Below, in pieces: positions 1 through 8,274 of a DNA stretch of 33,056 bases (the stretch's first letter is position 1; the number at the start of each line of letters is the position of its first letter). Below the pieces are notes generated by a model that worked only from the letters and a program-made list of their open reading frames with translations, ran no database searches and was not told the DNA's origin. Made by a program: the position numbers and the translations under genes. The stretch covers positions 1 through 33,056 of the forward strand of contig JAIQGH010000032.1 of the NCBI GenBank assembly GCA_020072655.1. Reading direction: 5' to 3'. Origin of the DNA: Terriglobia bacterium (GTDB lineage Bacteria > Acidobacteriota > Terriglobia > UBA7540).

Positions 1-1890
1 GACTTCGCCCTCCTGGCGCTTGGTGACTTTCGTCAGCAGCCAGCTCACCACGCCCCCACAGAAGATGGGCGCGGTGGTGGCGATGGGCAGATATGACCCG
101 ACAGCAAACGCCAGCGAGCGGACGCCGCACAGCTCCATCACCACGACGATGAATACTCCCAGCAACACCAATCCCCACGGCAAGCTCTGGCGCAAGATGC
201 CGTTGATGACGGTGCTCATCAGGACGGCTTGCGGGGCAGGCAACTCTCCCGACCCGATCCCGACTTGCTCCCTAAACTCGATGCGTTTCGCCGTCGGATC
301 GTAGTAGTAACGGCCATCCCGAACGGTGTGAGAGCCGATGACGTTGATGACCTGGTAGTTCTTTCCCTTGTGTATCGTTTCGCCCACGACCTTCATCTCG
401 GCGCTCACTTGAACGTTTTCGATGGCCTGTGGCTCAATGCGCGTGTAGACGCGGTTGAGCATCACGAGGGTGAAGCCGACCACAAGTACCGAGGTGAGTG
501 CGCCCACGATCATGGCGATCTCGGCCCGGCGCGGCGTAGCGCCTACCAGAAAGCCGGTCTTGAGCGACTGCGAGGTGGCTCCGCCCACGGCAGCGGCAAT
601 GCAGACGATGCCGCCCACCGAAAGCGCCACGGCGGGATACGCGCCCGAAGTCCAACCTGCCGCCACAAAGAGCAGCGCCGTCAACATCAGCGTGGCAATC
701 GTCATGCCCGAAATGGGATTTGCCGAGGCACCTATTAGCCCTACGATTCGTGCTGATACGGTTACAAACAGAAAACCGAAAACCACGACGAGGATGGAGG
801 CGACGAGGTTGCCGCTCACGCCGGGGTTGACGCGGAAGGCGAGCAGGGCCCAGACAAGCAGAATCATCACGAGCGATCCGCCAAAGATGACTGTGCCAGG
901 CAGCTCGCGCTCCGTACGCGCCGCCAGCGGCTCGGCGGCCTTGCTTTTGCGCAACTGAGCGAGGGTCGAGCGGAGAGCCCGCACAATCGTCGGCAGCGTG
1001 CGGGACAGAGTGAAAAGACCGGCCATCGAGACCGCGCCGGCGCCGATGGGCCGAATGTAAGCATTCCAGATGGCGAAAGCGTCCATCTCGCGGATCGGCA
1101 CCGTGCCAGGAAAGATGACCGTCGTGAGGCCACTCCCGAAGAACTTAATCATGGGAATGATGACCAGCCAGGAGAGAACGCCGCCGGCAAAGATCATGCC
1201 TGCCGTCCGCGGGCCGATGATGTAGCCGACGCCGAGATATTCCGGCGTCACGTCCGCAGCGATCGTCGCGCCGGGATACCAGCCGGGCTGATAGATCGGC
1301 CGCGGCCGCCAAAAAAGCAGCGCTTCGTTGAGGAACTTGTAAACCAGGCCGAGACCAAAACCCGCGAACACTTTGCCGGCAAAACTGCCACCCTTCTCGC
1401 CGGCGATCAGGACGTCGGCGCAGGCCGTGCCCTCAGGGTAAGAGAGCGCGCCGTGCTCGACCACGTTCAATTGGTGACGGAGCGGGATCATGAAGAGCAC
1501 GCCGAGAATGCTGCCGACCAGCGCCAGGAGCAGCACGCGCGGGATGTCCGTAACACCGAGCGAGAAGCCGAGGAAGATGAGCGCGGGAAGAGTGAAGACC
1601 ACGCCTGCGGCGATGGACTCGCCCGCCGAGCCTGTCGTTTGCACGATGTTATTCTCCAGGATCGTCGAGCGGCCCAGCCACTTGAAGATGCTGATGGAAA
1701 GCACGGCCACGGGAATCGACGCGCTCACCGTCAACCCCGCGCGCAGGGCCAGATAGACCGTCACCGCGCCAAAGATGATGCCCAACAAAGCTCCGAGCAC
1801 GACGGCCCGCACCGTCAACTCGGGGACAAGGGTCTCCGCCGGGACATAGGGCTGAAAGGGCGCAGCTTTCTCGGCAGATTCTTCAGACAT
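1..1890 (-). CDS. Oligopeptide transporter, OPT family (3' end cut off by window edge)
   Basis: Polytopic inner-membrane protein of the OPT superfamily, which takes up oligopeptides or metal-chelate substrates by proton symport. The visible 630 residues begin with a short polar N-terminus (MSEESAEKAAPFQPYVPAE), followed by repeated hydrophobic segments. Typical family stretches include LTVRAVVLGALLG near residue 27, TGSAGESIAAG near 88 and LSYPEGTACADVL near 148. The frame is open to base 1 without a stop. Family members usually run 650-750 residues, so about 50-100 C-terminal residues should lie outside the window. The ATG at 1888-1890 is preceded by GTGGAGG at a good distance, which decides the start. 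It is transcribed away from yqeY with a 130-bp gap. The substrate cannot be told from sequence. Confidence 0.9.
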   Translation of the reverse strand, partial: MSEESAEKAAPFQPYVPAETLVPELTVRAVVLGALLGIIFGAVTVYLALRAGLTVSASIPVAVLSISIFKWLGRSTILENNIVQTTGSAGESIAAGVVFTLPALIFLGFSLGVTDIPRVLLLALVGSILGVLFMIPLRHQLNVVEHGALSYPEGTACADVLIAGEKGGSFAGKVFAGFGLGLVYKFLNEALLFWRPRPIYQPGWYPGATIAADVTPEYLGVGYIIGPRTAGMIFAGGVLSWLVIIPMIKFFGSGLTTVIFPGTVPIREMDAFAIWNAYIRPIGAGAVSMAGLFTLSRTLPTIVRALRSTLAQLRKSKAAEPLAARTERELPGTVIFGGSLVMILLVWALLAFRVNPGVSGNLVASILVVVFGFLFVTVSARIVGLIGASANPISGMTIATLMLTALLFVAAGWTSGAYPAVALSVGGIVCIAAAVGGATSQSLKTGFLVGATPRRAEIAMIVGALTSVLVVGFTLVMLNRVYTRIEPQAIENVQVSAEMKVVGETIHKGKNYQVINVIGSHTVRDGRYYYDPTAKRIEFREQVGIGSGELPAPQAVLMSTVINGILRQSLPWGLVLLGVFIVVVMELCGVRSLAFAVGSYLPIATTAPIFCGGVVSWLLTKVTKRQEGEV

Positions 1891-2019
1891 GCGACTGCCT
1901 CCACTATGTCTTTTGCTCGCTAGGGATCACACGCTGGAGCCGCTTCGATGTACCGGATCGGGGTCCTCACCCGGGTTTCCTGCATTCTGCTTGAGATAGC
2001 CGATTGTTGAGAATTCGGC

Positions 2020-2469
2020 TCAACCACCCAACTTGGCGCGCACGCGTTCGTTGACTCGCTTGCCGTCGGCATTCTTGCCGGCGAGTTTCGCCATCGCTGC
2101 CTTCATCACCTTGCCCAGGTCTTTCGGGCCCGTCGCACCGGTTTCGGCGATGGCGGCTTCGACCGCGGCATGGATGTCTTCGTCGCTCGCCGCCACGGGC
2201 AAGTAGCTCTCGATGATCTTGATCTCGGCTGCTTCCTTGTCCGCCAGATCGTCGCGTCTGCCCTTCCGGTAGGCCTCCACGGAGTCGTGCCGCTGCTTGA
2301 CCAGGGTGCGCAGAACCGCCATCGCTTCGGCGTCTTCGAGCGGTTTGCGAATCTCGATCTTCTTGTTCATGAGCGCGGCTTTCATCATTCGCAGGGTGCT
2401 GAGCTTCAATGCCTCCTGCGCCTTCATGGCGGCAAGCAGATCCTTTTCAACCTGTTCGACGAGATTCAT
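2020..2469 (-). CDS. GatB/YqeY domain-containing protein
   Basis: A 149-residue soluble protein that matches the YqeY family over its full length. This family resembles the C-terminal tRNA-binding helical domain of GatB and is found as a stand-alone protein in many bacteria, possibly linked to tRNA-dependent amidation. Visible family features are the N-terminal helix LVEQVEKDLLAAMKAQE, the segment STLRMMKAALMNKKIE, the central VKQRHDSVEAYRKGRRDDLADKE with E..I.ESYLP after it, and the C-terminal GKVMKAAM..LAGKNADGKRV. The start ATG (2467-2469) has GGGAAAGGGA just upstream. It may share a transcript with the transporter downstream. The family assignment is secure; the cellular role is only inferred from GatB. 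Confidence 0.93.
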   Translation of the reverse strand: MNLVEQVEKDLLAAMKAQEALKLSTLRMMKAALMNKKIEIRKPLEDAEAMAVLRTLVKQRHDSVEAYRKGRRDDLADKEAAEIKIIESYLPVAASDEDIHAAVEAAIAETGATGPKDLGKVMKAAMAKLAGKNADGKRVNERVRAKLGG

Positions 2470-2545
2470 TGGTCCCTTTCCCTGACCGCAGATGCCCGGC
2501 GACTATACCATAAACCCGCTCGGTGCCGCCGCCGGGCGCCCGATG

Positions 2546-2573
2546 GTAGGGGCGCAGCATGCTGCGCTCCTAC
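2546..2573. repeat. Extragenic palindrome, GTAG...CTAC type
   Basis: The left arm GTAGGGGCGCAGCA is followed directly by TGCTGCGCTCCTAC, an inverted copy matching at 13 of 14 positions. It lies between the stop of the BNR-like gene and the start of yqeY. It shares GTAG/CTAC ends with the other palindromes in this window. Confidence 0.7.
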
Positions 2574-2589
2574 GAAGGTTCTTGCCATC

Positions 2590-3834
2590 TCATTTGACAA
2601 CGATTCGGATGGAGCCAGGCGTGTAGCCGGACTTCGTCGCGGTGGCCGTAAGCGGCCCCGGCTTCGACGCCTTGGCCAAGGGGAGTGATGCGTGGCCCTT
2701 GGCGTCGGCGGTGAGGGGCTTGCCGGCAACCGAGATTGAGGCGCCCGCGACGGGGTCGCCGGCATCGGTGACTTCGAAAGTCACGGTCCCGCCTTGCGCC
2801 GCCGTGACCGTCTTAGGCGTGACGCCGACCGAGAGTCCCGGAAACACTTGCGTGTGGTAGGTCGCGAGTTCGTTGCCGGACTGGCAGGCTAGGAAGAGGT
2901 CCAGAGGCCACACCGACCCTTCGCCTTTGACCTTGAAGATTCCGGAGCTGGCCTTTCCTGCCGGAGGCGCAGCTTCCACAATTGCGCCGAAGCGCGTGGC
3001 GTCGCGGTTCGACCGGGTCGCGTAGGCCCGGCCGCTCCGTTGCCACATCACCCACAACCGTCCTTCGGGCCCCGCGGAAATGTTTACGAGTCGCGCGCCC
3101 GGAGCATTGGCCACCACTATAGGCGCTGAGCTGCCGTGGCGCCACAGGTTGACGGTTTTGTACGTTGGGTAGCCGGCGCCGTATGCCACATAGACGCCGG
3201 GCGCACCAATCCGGCCGGTGATGGCCATCCGCTGATCGATGGAAATTGACGAATTGCGGTCCGGCGTGGCGGAACCGGGAACAAACTGCTTCTCGCCGGC
3301 CGTCGGCGCAATCGTCTGCGTGTAGAGGCCGCTCTCCTTTGTGGCATTCGAGAACCAGCCCAGCACGGCTTCGCCGCTCCCGGCGTCGATGCCAAGGTCG
3401 GGCTGGTAGGCGCAGCAACTCGTCTGGAACTTCAAGTCCGGCGTTTTGGGATTGAGCCCGATGTGCGCCTGCAACGCGAAGGAAGTGGCCCACGCCGCCA
3501 CCGGTGTCTCATCCCGCATGACCGCTGTCCCGACGGGACTGGCGTAAACGGAATTCGATTGCGCGTGGGCACCCTTCTCGAGCGTCCAAGTTGCGCCGCT
3601 CGCAGGAGCCGTAGCGCTGAACAGTGAACCGCTGCTGTAAGGGTCCCTTGTCTCCGTGCTGCGCAGGCCGGCGAAAAAGAGACGTAACCCGCCGTCCTTG
3701 GTGGCCGTCAGGTCGGGATTATCGAGCGAGGCCCAACCTCCAAGCGCCGCCACCGGCGCCCCCACAATGCGGCCATCCGCGCCGATCGCCGTGTGCATGA
3801 AATCTTCCTTCGTTCCGTTCTTTCTCAACCACAC
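2590..3834 (-). CDS. BNR/sialidase-like repeat protein with C-terminal Ig-like domain, probably N-terminally truncated
   Basis: The 414 residues read as a beta-rich extracytoplasmic protein. The first ~310 residues show propeller-like stretches (LDNPDLTATKDGGLRLFFAG, GARLVNISAGPEGRLWVMWQ). The last ~80 residues resemble a bacterial Ig-like or carboxypeptidase-regulatory fold (TAAQGGTVTFEVTDAGDPVAGA, TADAKGHASLPL). The given start is a GTG without a convincing ribosome site. Good coding sequence continues upstream in the same frame for at least 15 residues (ALARTADGVLHVVWLRKNG), yet there is no usable start codon before the in-frame TAG at 4045-4047, and no signal peptide is visible. The upstream DNA instead carries a CoA-transferase fragment in another frame. 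I infer a 5'-truncated gene, or an assembly join. The exact function is unrecognised. Confidence 0.6.
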   Translation of the reverse strand: MWLRKNGTKEDFMHTAIGADGRIVGAPVAALGGWASLDNPDLTATKDGGLRLFFAGLRSTETRDPYSSGSLFSATAPASGATWTLEKGAHAQSNSVYASPVGTAVMRDETPVAAWATSFALQAHIGLNPKTPDLKFQTSCCAYQPDLGIDAGSGEAVLGWFSNATKESGLYTQTIAPTAGEKQFVPGSATPDRNSSISIDQRMAITGRIGAPGVYVAYGAGYPTYKTVNLWRHGSSAPIVVANAPGARLVNISAGPEGRLWVMWQRSGRAYATRSNRDATRFGAIVEAAPPAGKASSGIFKVKGEGSVWPLDLFLACQSGNELATYHTQVFPGLSVGVTPKTVTAAQGGTVTFEVTDAGDPVAGASISVAGKPLTADAKGHASLPLAKASKPGPLTATATKSGYTPGSIRIVVK

Positions 3835-3851
3835 GACGTGCAGAACACCGT

Positions 3852-3956
3852 CCGCCGTGCGCGCCAGGGCGTCTCCCGTAGCTGGTACCCGGCTGTGGGG
3901 TACTCGAGCCGGCCGGCCACGGGGTGATCGATCTCTGCGAAGAAGCCGCGGTGGCG
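3852..3956 (-). pseudogene. Remnant of CaiB/BaiF CoA-transferase C-terminus
   Basis: In the minus frame that runs 4112 to 3825, about 35 residues match the C-terminal signature of class III (CaiB/BaiF) CoA-transferases: RGFFAEIDHPVAGRLEYP followed by a tyrosine, ETPWR and ARR. Family members read close to RGFF.E.DHPV.G.L.YP...ETPWR.RR.AP. Nothing recognisable of the enzyme exists upstream, because the DUF421 gene starts at 4101 on the other strand. Downstream the frame dissolves as the BNR-like frame begins, around 3870. The rest of a ~400-residue enzyme is missing. This is my recognition of a short motif, not an alignment. Confidence 0.5.
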
Positions 3957-4100
3957 GGCCCCGCGGATCGACGGAGCGGGGGCGGCGACTCGGACATCCC
4001 GTTGCACAGTGGCGGCCCCGGCTTTGCCTGCTGCGAGCGCCGTGCTATGCTGCGAGGCCCGTCGGGGCAGGGAATCCTCAGGCCTGTGGAGGCGCATACC

Positions 4101-4694
4101 ATGCTCGCCCATCTTTGGCAGGACATGTTTTTGTTGGGATTGCCGCTGCTGGAGAAGATCCTACGGCCCGTGATCGTCTACCTGTTCCTGGTCGTTGCCT
4201 TGCGAATGGCTGGGAAGCGCGAACTGGCGCAATTGAATCCTTTCGACCTCGTCGTTCTGCTCACCCTCTCAAACACGGTGCAAAACGCCATCATTGGCGA
4301 CGACAACACTGTCACGGGCGGCCTGGTCGGGGCCGCCACATTGCTGGCGCTCAATTATTTCGTCGTGCGTTTTCTGTACGGCCACGAGCGCGTCGATCGT
4401 CTCGTCGAGGGGGGCGCCGATGTGTTGATCCAAAATGGGCAGCTCCACAAGGACCGGCTCAAAGAAGAACTCATCACCTTGCCCGAGCTGGAGGCTGCTG
4501 CCCACCGGCAGGGTTTCGCCTCGCTCGACGAGGTGGAGCGCGCGGTGCTCGAGCCGGGCGGGACGCTGAGCTTCGTCGGCAAAGAACCGCCACCTGAAGA
4601 GACTCGGCATCGTGAGCTCCTGTCGCGGCTCGACGGCCTTGCGCGCGAACTCGCGGCGCTGCGGGCCCAGGCGCCGCGGCCAGGGACGACGTGA
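4101..4694 (+). CDS. DUF421 domain-containing membrane protein (YetF-like)
   Basis: A 197-residue protein with three hydrophobic N-terminal helices (residues about 8-30, 45-62, 70-90) and then the soluble DUF421 domain. Family hallmarks are LRMAGKRELAQLNPFDLVVLL near residues 35-55, SNTVQNAIIG, and the later GQLHKDRLKEELIT segment. The last ~40 residues are charged and probably coiled (ELLSRLDGLARELAALRAQ), a common extension. I chose ATG 4101 because GTGGAGG precedes it by 8 bases. The same frame stays open upstream to 3924, but that DNA is non-coding or CoA-transferase remnant. YetF-type proteins are linked to spore or envelope functions in Bacillus; the role here is unknown. Confidence 0.9.
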   Translation: MLAHLWQDMFLLGLPLLEKILRPVIVYLFLVVALRMAGKRELAQLNPFDLVVLLTLSNTVQNAIIGDDNTVTGGLVGAATLLALNYFVVRFLYGHERVDRLVEGGADVLIQNGQLHKDRLKEELITLPELEAAAHRQGFASLDEVERAVLEPGGTLSFVGKEPPPEETRHRELLSRLDGLARELAALRAQAPRPGTT

Positions 4695-4749
4695 CCGCCC
4701 GCGGGCGCCGTATATTTCGCGCAGTTGCGCCTCACGCGGTCATGCACGG

Positions 4750-6879
4750 CTATTCCATTTCGATTTTGTGTCTGCCCTGCGGCGCGACGAGGCAGACGTG
4801 CCCTTCATCACTCAGAATCCTGGCGATGCCCGCTTGGCCATCGCAAAATAACTTGGCCGGTTTTCGGTTCGGCGTGATGTAGCAGCGTCCGCGGGATTCA
4901 TATTCCATCATCACCCGCTTCCCGGCGCGTTCTGCGCCGATGACGTTGCCGTTGACGTTTTCCACACGCAGCGTATTCGGATCAGCTTTTTCCGCCTGCG
5001 GACGCGTCAAGACGGGGTGCTTGCCGGCGGGAATCAGAACCTGGGAATCGGACGCGCAAGGCCACTCCCGGCCATCGAGGTACGGCGTTCTCCCCTGCGT
5101 GTTCGTCCGCCAGTAAAGCTGACGTCGCGCCTCGATCGGCACGGCATCCGCCACCTCGCCTATCACCTGCCGCGCACCCAGAACAAAAGGCAGCAAGCGC
5201 ATGTCGTCGGCCGAGAATGTGCTGACCCCATAGAGTGTGACCATGTCGGTGTTCGCAGCGACCGCGGCGACGAGTTCGTAGAGTTCCAGGCCGCGAGGTC
5301 TCGCGAGCGGGCGGACAGGGGGTGCTCGATCCACGACGTTGACATCGATGGAGAACGGCGTGCCGGGACGAAGCCGCGCGCGGTAATGTTCGCCAATGGC
5401 ATGGTAGCGGTCCGGGCCCGAATTCCACACCGTGTAAGGGTCTTCGACTTCAACCGCGAAGTCGTACTTCTCCTGCAAAGCCAGCAGACGGTCGGCATCA
5501 ACACCGTACCGGTCTTTCACCGTCGGGTCGCGCAGCGAATCGATGAAGGTGAGGGTGATCTGAAGGTAGGGTTTCTGCGCCCGGCAACGCGCCAGCGCGC
5601 CGAGGAACGATTCGGTCAGGCGTGTGACGACCTCGATTCGGTACTCGCTGAGCGCGCGGCGCAACTTCCGATCTCGCCGCCAAAAGGGCGCCGAGGCGGG
5701 GTCAAAAATCTCAATCGGGTCCGCCCCGTAGCGTTGCTGGAACATCTTGCGAAACGTGGGATGCATGGGGGTAAACTCGTCCGGTTTTCCGAAGCCCTTC
5801 CTCGACGCCTCGAAGTAGAGCTCCGCGAGGTCAACCCCATCCCAGTCGAGGTCCAGCACCCAGCGACGCATAAGCTGGATGACGGCGCGCAAGCAGTCGG
5901 GATCTTCGAGCGCCATGTGAAGGCGCCAGTCCATGATTGCTGGCTTACCGTCGGCGGTGATTTCCCGCCATTCGGGGTGTGCGTTCCAGAACTCTTCCCC
6001 CACCATCGGGTACTCCAGCCAGGCGTAAACCGCGATGCCCTCCAGGTGGGCCGCTGGGATAAATTGGCGGGCAAACCGCTTGAACTCCTCCGAGCCGTAG
6101 AAGACGCCCAGATGGACCTCGCGAACCGACCAACTCCGGAGCTGCGCCGCGACCGCGACCGGGTTGGCGACCGGCTCGCCGCCCACGTCGAGGTAGACGC
6201 ACAGGTTGTCTGCCGCAAGCGTCGGGGAGACGTGGAGTTCGTCGGCGATCGCCTGCGCGAGGAAGGGCAGGTATTCATAAACCATTCCTTTGGACGGCTC
6301 GAACGGAATGGCGCTGTGAATGAATCGCCCCTCGCCCCGGCTGCCCGAGACCACCAGCGGCGCGCCCGTCGCGGGATCGTCCGCCAGCACCTTGAGCGAA
6401 GCATTCCCCTGGTAGAGGGAGTAGGCAAGCTGGCCGGGCAGTCGGATGTGCTCTTCGGCATAAGGTTTCCAGCGGTATTCCGTCAATTCGGCATCAGTAC
6501 CGGTGGCATCGACCCCGAGCGCCGCGGCCAGTGGCGAGGTGCCATCCAGAAGCAACGGCATTCCGCGCTCAACGTCGCGAAGAATTGCGGAGAGGACTGC
6601 GCCGTCGAGTCGTCGGCCTTCCGCTTCGGGAACGATCAGAAGCGTGTCGCTGTTCCGTGAGAACGATAGGTAGCCCTCCGCCGATACCTCTCGCACACGA
6701 AATCCGACGCTGGATAGCGCCTGCGTGATCGCGGGGTAATGCGTCCCGGTGATGGAGAGGATCCAGCCCTGCGGGACGTGAGGATAATTGACTTCAGATG
6801 CTTCTTGGCCAACCCTCGCTGGTGTAGCCGTAAGCAATAAAGATATAAAGCTGAACAACAGGATGTGAGCCCGGCGCAT
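4750..6879 (-). CDS. Secreted glycoside-hydrolase-like (TIM-barrel) protein
   Basis: A 709-residue protein with a signal peptide (MRRAHILLFSFISLLLTATPA). Residues about 30-220 look like a substrate- or glutamine-amidotransferase-like lobe (LSITGTHYPAITQAL; SGSRGEGRFIHSAIPFE). Residues about 225-560 resemble the barrel of GHL10/family-10-like hydrolases: CVYLDVGG, VREVHLGVFYGSEEF, GIAVYAWLEYPMVGEEFWNAHPEWRE, DWDGVDLAELYFE, with acidic residues at strand ends. The end is a small beta domain (RVMMEYESRGRCYITPN). A perfect TATAAT lies only 7 bases before the ATG and no ribosome site is visible, so the transcript may be leaderless. A carbohydrate-related role is likely; the substrate is unknown. 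Confidence 0.65.
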   Translation of the reverse strand: MRRAHILLFSFISLLLTATPARVGQEASEVNYPHVPQGWILSITGTHYPAITQALSSVGFRVREVSAEGYLSFSRNSDTLLIVPEAEGRRLDGAVLSAILRDVERGMPLLLDGTSPLAAALGVDATGTDAELTEYRWKPYAEEHIRLPGQLAYSLYQGNASLKVLADDPATGAPLVVSGSRGEGRFIHSAIPFEPSKGMVYEYLPFLAQAIADELHVSPTLAADNLCVYLDVGGEPVANPVAVAAQLRSWSVREVHLGVFYGSEEFKRFARQFIPAAHLEGIAVYAWLEYPMVGEEFWNAHPEWREITADGKPAIMDWRLHMALEDPDCLRAVIQLMRRWVLDLDWDGVDLAELYFEASRKGFGKPDEFTPMHPTFRKMFQQRYGADPIEIFDPASAPFWRRDRKLRRALSEYRIEVVTRLTESFLGALARCRAQKPYLQITLTFIDSLRDPTVKDRYGVDADRLLALQEKYDFAVEVEDPYTVWNSGPDRYHAIGEHYRARLRPGTPFSIDVNVVDRAPPVRPLARPRGLELYELVAAVAANTDMVTLYGVSTFSADDMRLLPFVLGARQVIGEVADAVPIEARRQLYWRTNTQGRTPYLDGREWPCASDSQVLIPAGKHPVLTRPQAEKADPNTLRVENVNGNVIGAERAGKRVMMEYESRGRCYITPNRKPAKLFCDGQAGIARILSDEGHVCLVAPQGRHKIEME

Positions 6880-6886
6880 TCGCGGG

Positions 6887-6892
6887 ATTATA
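6887..6892 (-). promoter_or_regulatory. Predicted -10 box of the glycoside-hydrolase-like gene
   Basis: TATAAT on the minus strand, followed by seven bases (CCCGCGA) and then the start ATG. No good -35 hexamer sits 16-18 bases upstream. The spacing puts the transcription start at or next to the ATG. Confidence 0.45.
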
Positions 6893-6944
6893 CTGCATGA
6901 TCCGCCCGCAGCAGGGCAGCAGGGTGGACACCGTCAGGGCTCCT

Positions 6945-7017
6945 CTGACCGTGGGTTTTTGTTTCGATGGCAAACCAGTCGCTTGGGCTTTGATCCCGAT
7001 GAGAAACCCACGGTCAG
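6945..7017. repeat. 14-bp perfect inverted repeat, 45-base loop
   Basis: CTGACCGTGGGTTT at 6945-6958 is exactly complementary to AAACCCACGGTCAG at 7004-7017. It lies just after the stop of the 163-residue gene (7041) and before the promoter of the next minus-strand gene. The long loop is unusual for an intrinsic terminator and there is no T-run. It may act as a processing or retroregulatory stem, or be a repeat. Confidence 0.65.
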
Positions 7018-7040
7018 TTCGGATGGCGATTTGACGGCGG

Positions 7041-7532
7041 CTACCAGCTTTCAGATGCCTCAACGGCGTTTCCGTGCGCCGCCTCGGCATCGGGCATTGC
7101 TTCGAGTTGCGCCGCAATGATGCCGACCATCTTCAGCGGGACGGACACGTGAACGGTCTCGTTGGGGTTATCGACATCAATCACCAGGGCGCCACCCTGC
7201 TTGGCGATGAGGACCTTCTCATGCGGATTGGTGACCTCGACAAGTGGCCCGTCGGGACAATTGCCTAACTCCTCCGCGGCGGCTTTGATGGCGGGCAGCC
7301 AGGGCCTGGCCTCCTTGGCCGCTTCGCGGATATTCTTCTTAGGGGCAAGCCACAAGGCGACGGGCCCGGCCGCCGCAGGAACGACAAGGCGGATGTTATC
7401 TCCGCCCGGCTTCTTGGCCTTGACGGAAACCCAGACTCCACCCATGTCGTAGATGAGCGCACCCCCGGCCAGCGCTGCTCCGAGGAGAACCGTGCCCACA
7501 CCACCCGCTACTGCTGCGGCACTTGCCGGCAT
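7041..7532 (-). CDS. Conserved-looking hypothetical protein, diverged paralogue of its upstream neighbour
   Basis: A 163-residue protein of unknown function. It starts with a hydrophobic stretch (residues 6-28, AVAGGVGTVLLGAALAGGALIY), either one membrane anchor or a poor signal sequence. It then repeats the scheme seen in the gene before it: WVSVKAKKPGGDNIRLVVP near 34 and VEVTNPHEKVLIAKQGG near 98, followed by a second, shorter unit LVIDVDNPNETVHVSVPLK. GAGGAGG six bases before the ATG fixes the start. Only 11 bases separate it from the stop of the upstream paralogue, so the two form an operon. I do not recognise a named domain. Confidence 0.75.
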   Translation of the reverse strand: MPASAAAVAGGVGTVLLGAALAGGALIYDMGGVWVSVKAKKPGGDNIRLVVPAAAGPVALWLAPKKNIREAAKEARPWLPAIKAAAEELGNCPDGPLVEVTNPHEKVLIAKQGGALVIDVDNPNETVHVSVPLKMVGIIAAQLEAMPDAEAAHGNAVEASESW

Positions 7533-7543
7533 AGTGCACCTCC

Positions 7544-8101
7544 TCAGTCCGCCGTGTTCCGGGAATCGACCCAGATGCGGACCTTGCTGTGCTCGTCATT
7601 CACCGTGACCAGCACGGTGTCGCCTAGCGCCCCCAGCGCTCGCACTGCGGCGAGGAGATCCAGTTCATCCTTGCCGCCCGAAAGCAGCGCATCGACGACG
7701 GTGAACGGGACCGTGACTTCGACGTTCTCGGCCTTCCCTTTTTCGTTGCGAACCTTGACCAGAAGATTCCCGGCGGATTTCGCCACGCGAACATTCTGGT
7801 GCTCGCTCTCCACGGTCACGAACTCGTTCTCGGGAGCGGTGCGCAGCGCCTCGAGGATAGCCCGCAGATCCACATCCTTGAACTTCGCCTCGGACACTTT
7901 CACTCTGCCTTCGTTCAGCTCTTTGGTGTGAATGGCCGGCAGAACCTTCTCGGCTAGTGAGAGCGGCAAGTTAACGCGCACTATCTCCGCTTTTTCTCCG
8001 CCGTCTTCCACCTTCACATGGAGCCAGCGGTTCTCCGCCGCCAGCGCCCACGTCCCTACCGTGAGAACTACCGCGGCCGTAAGCAAAGCCTTTTTCATCA
8101 T
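7544..8101 (-). CDS. Secreted hypothetical protein with an internally duplicated domain
   Basis: About 185 residues, with a clear signal peptide (KKALLTAAVVLTVGTWALA, cut after ALA). The mature part is two copies of one ~75-residue unit. Unit A contains WLHVKVEDGGEKAEIVRVNL, later VDLRAILEALR and VTVESEHQNVRVAKSAG. Unit B contains LLVKVRNEKGKAENVEVTVP, later LDLLAAVRALG and VTVNDEHSKVRIWVDSR. Both have the same order of hydrophobic strand, helix and final EH..VR strand. Three consecutive ATGs (8104, 8101, 8098) follow AGGAGG; the second and third have better spacing (6 and 9 bases), so the exact start is open by one codon either way. Function unknown. The duplicated fold and secretion suggest an envelope or binding role. 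Confidence 0.75.
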   Translation of the reverse strand: MMKKALLTAAVVLTVGTWALAAENRWLHVKVEDGGEKAEIVRVNLPLSLAEKVLPAIHTKELNEGRVKVSEAKFKDVDLRAILEALRTAPENEFVTVESEHQNVRVAKSAGNLLVKVRNEKGKAENVEVTVPFTVVDALLSGGKDELDLLAAVRALGALGDTVLVTVNDEHSKVRIWVDSRNTAD

Positions 8102-8274
8102 CATCGACCTCCTCTCCAACCTCTCTTCAATGAAAACGTAGGCGGAGAGAGAAAAGTTCCCAGGAATCTCGCCCAGGGCACCTCGCCGGAAGAAAGCGGA
8201 CGTTTTGTCATGATTGGGAAAGGGTCTTTTTGGGGAGCTTACCGATGGGCGTTCTGGAGCTTTTGCGGAACGGA

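Noticed and set aside
5017-6660. 547-residue open frame on the plus strand
   Set aside because: Antisense to the secreted glycoside-hydrolase-like gene, whose own frame has a signal peptide and barrel motifs.
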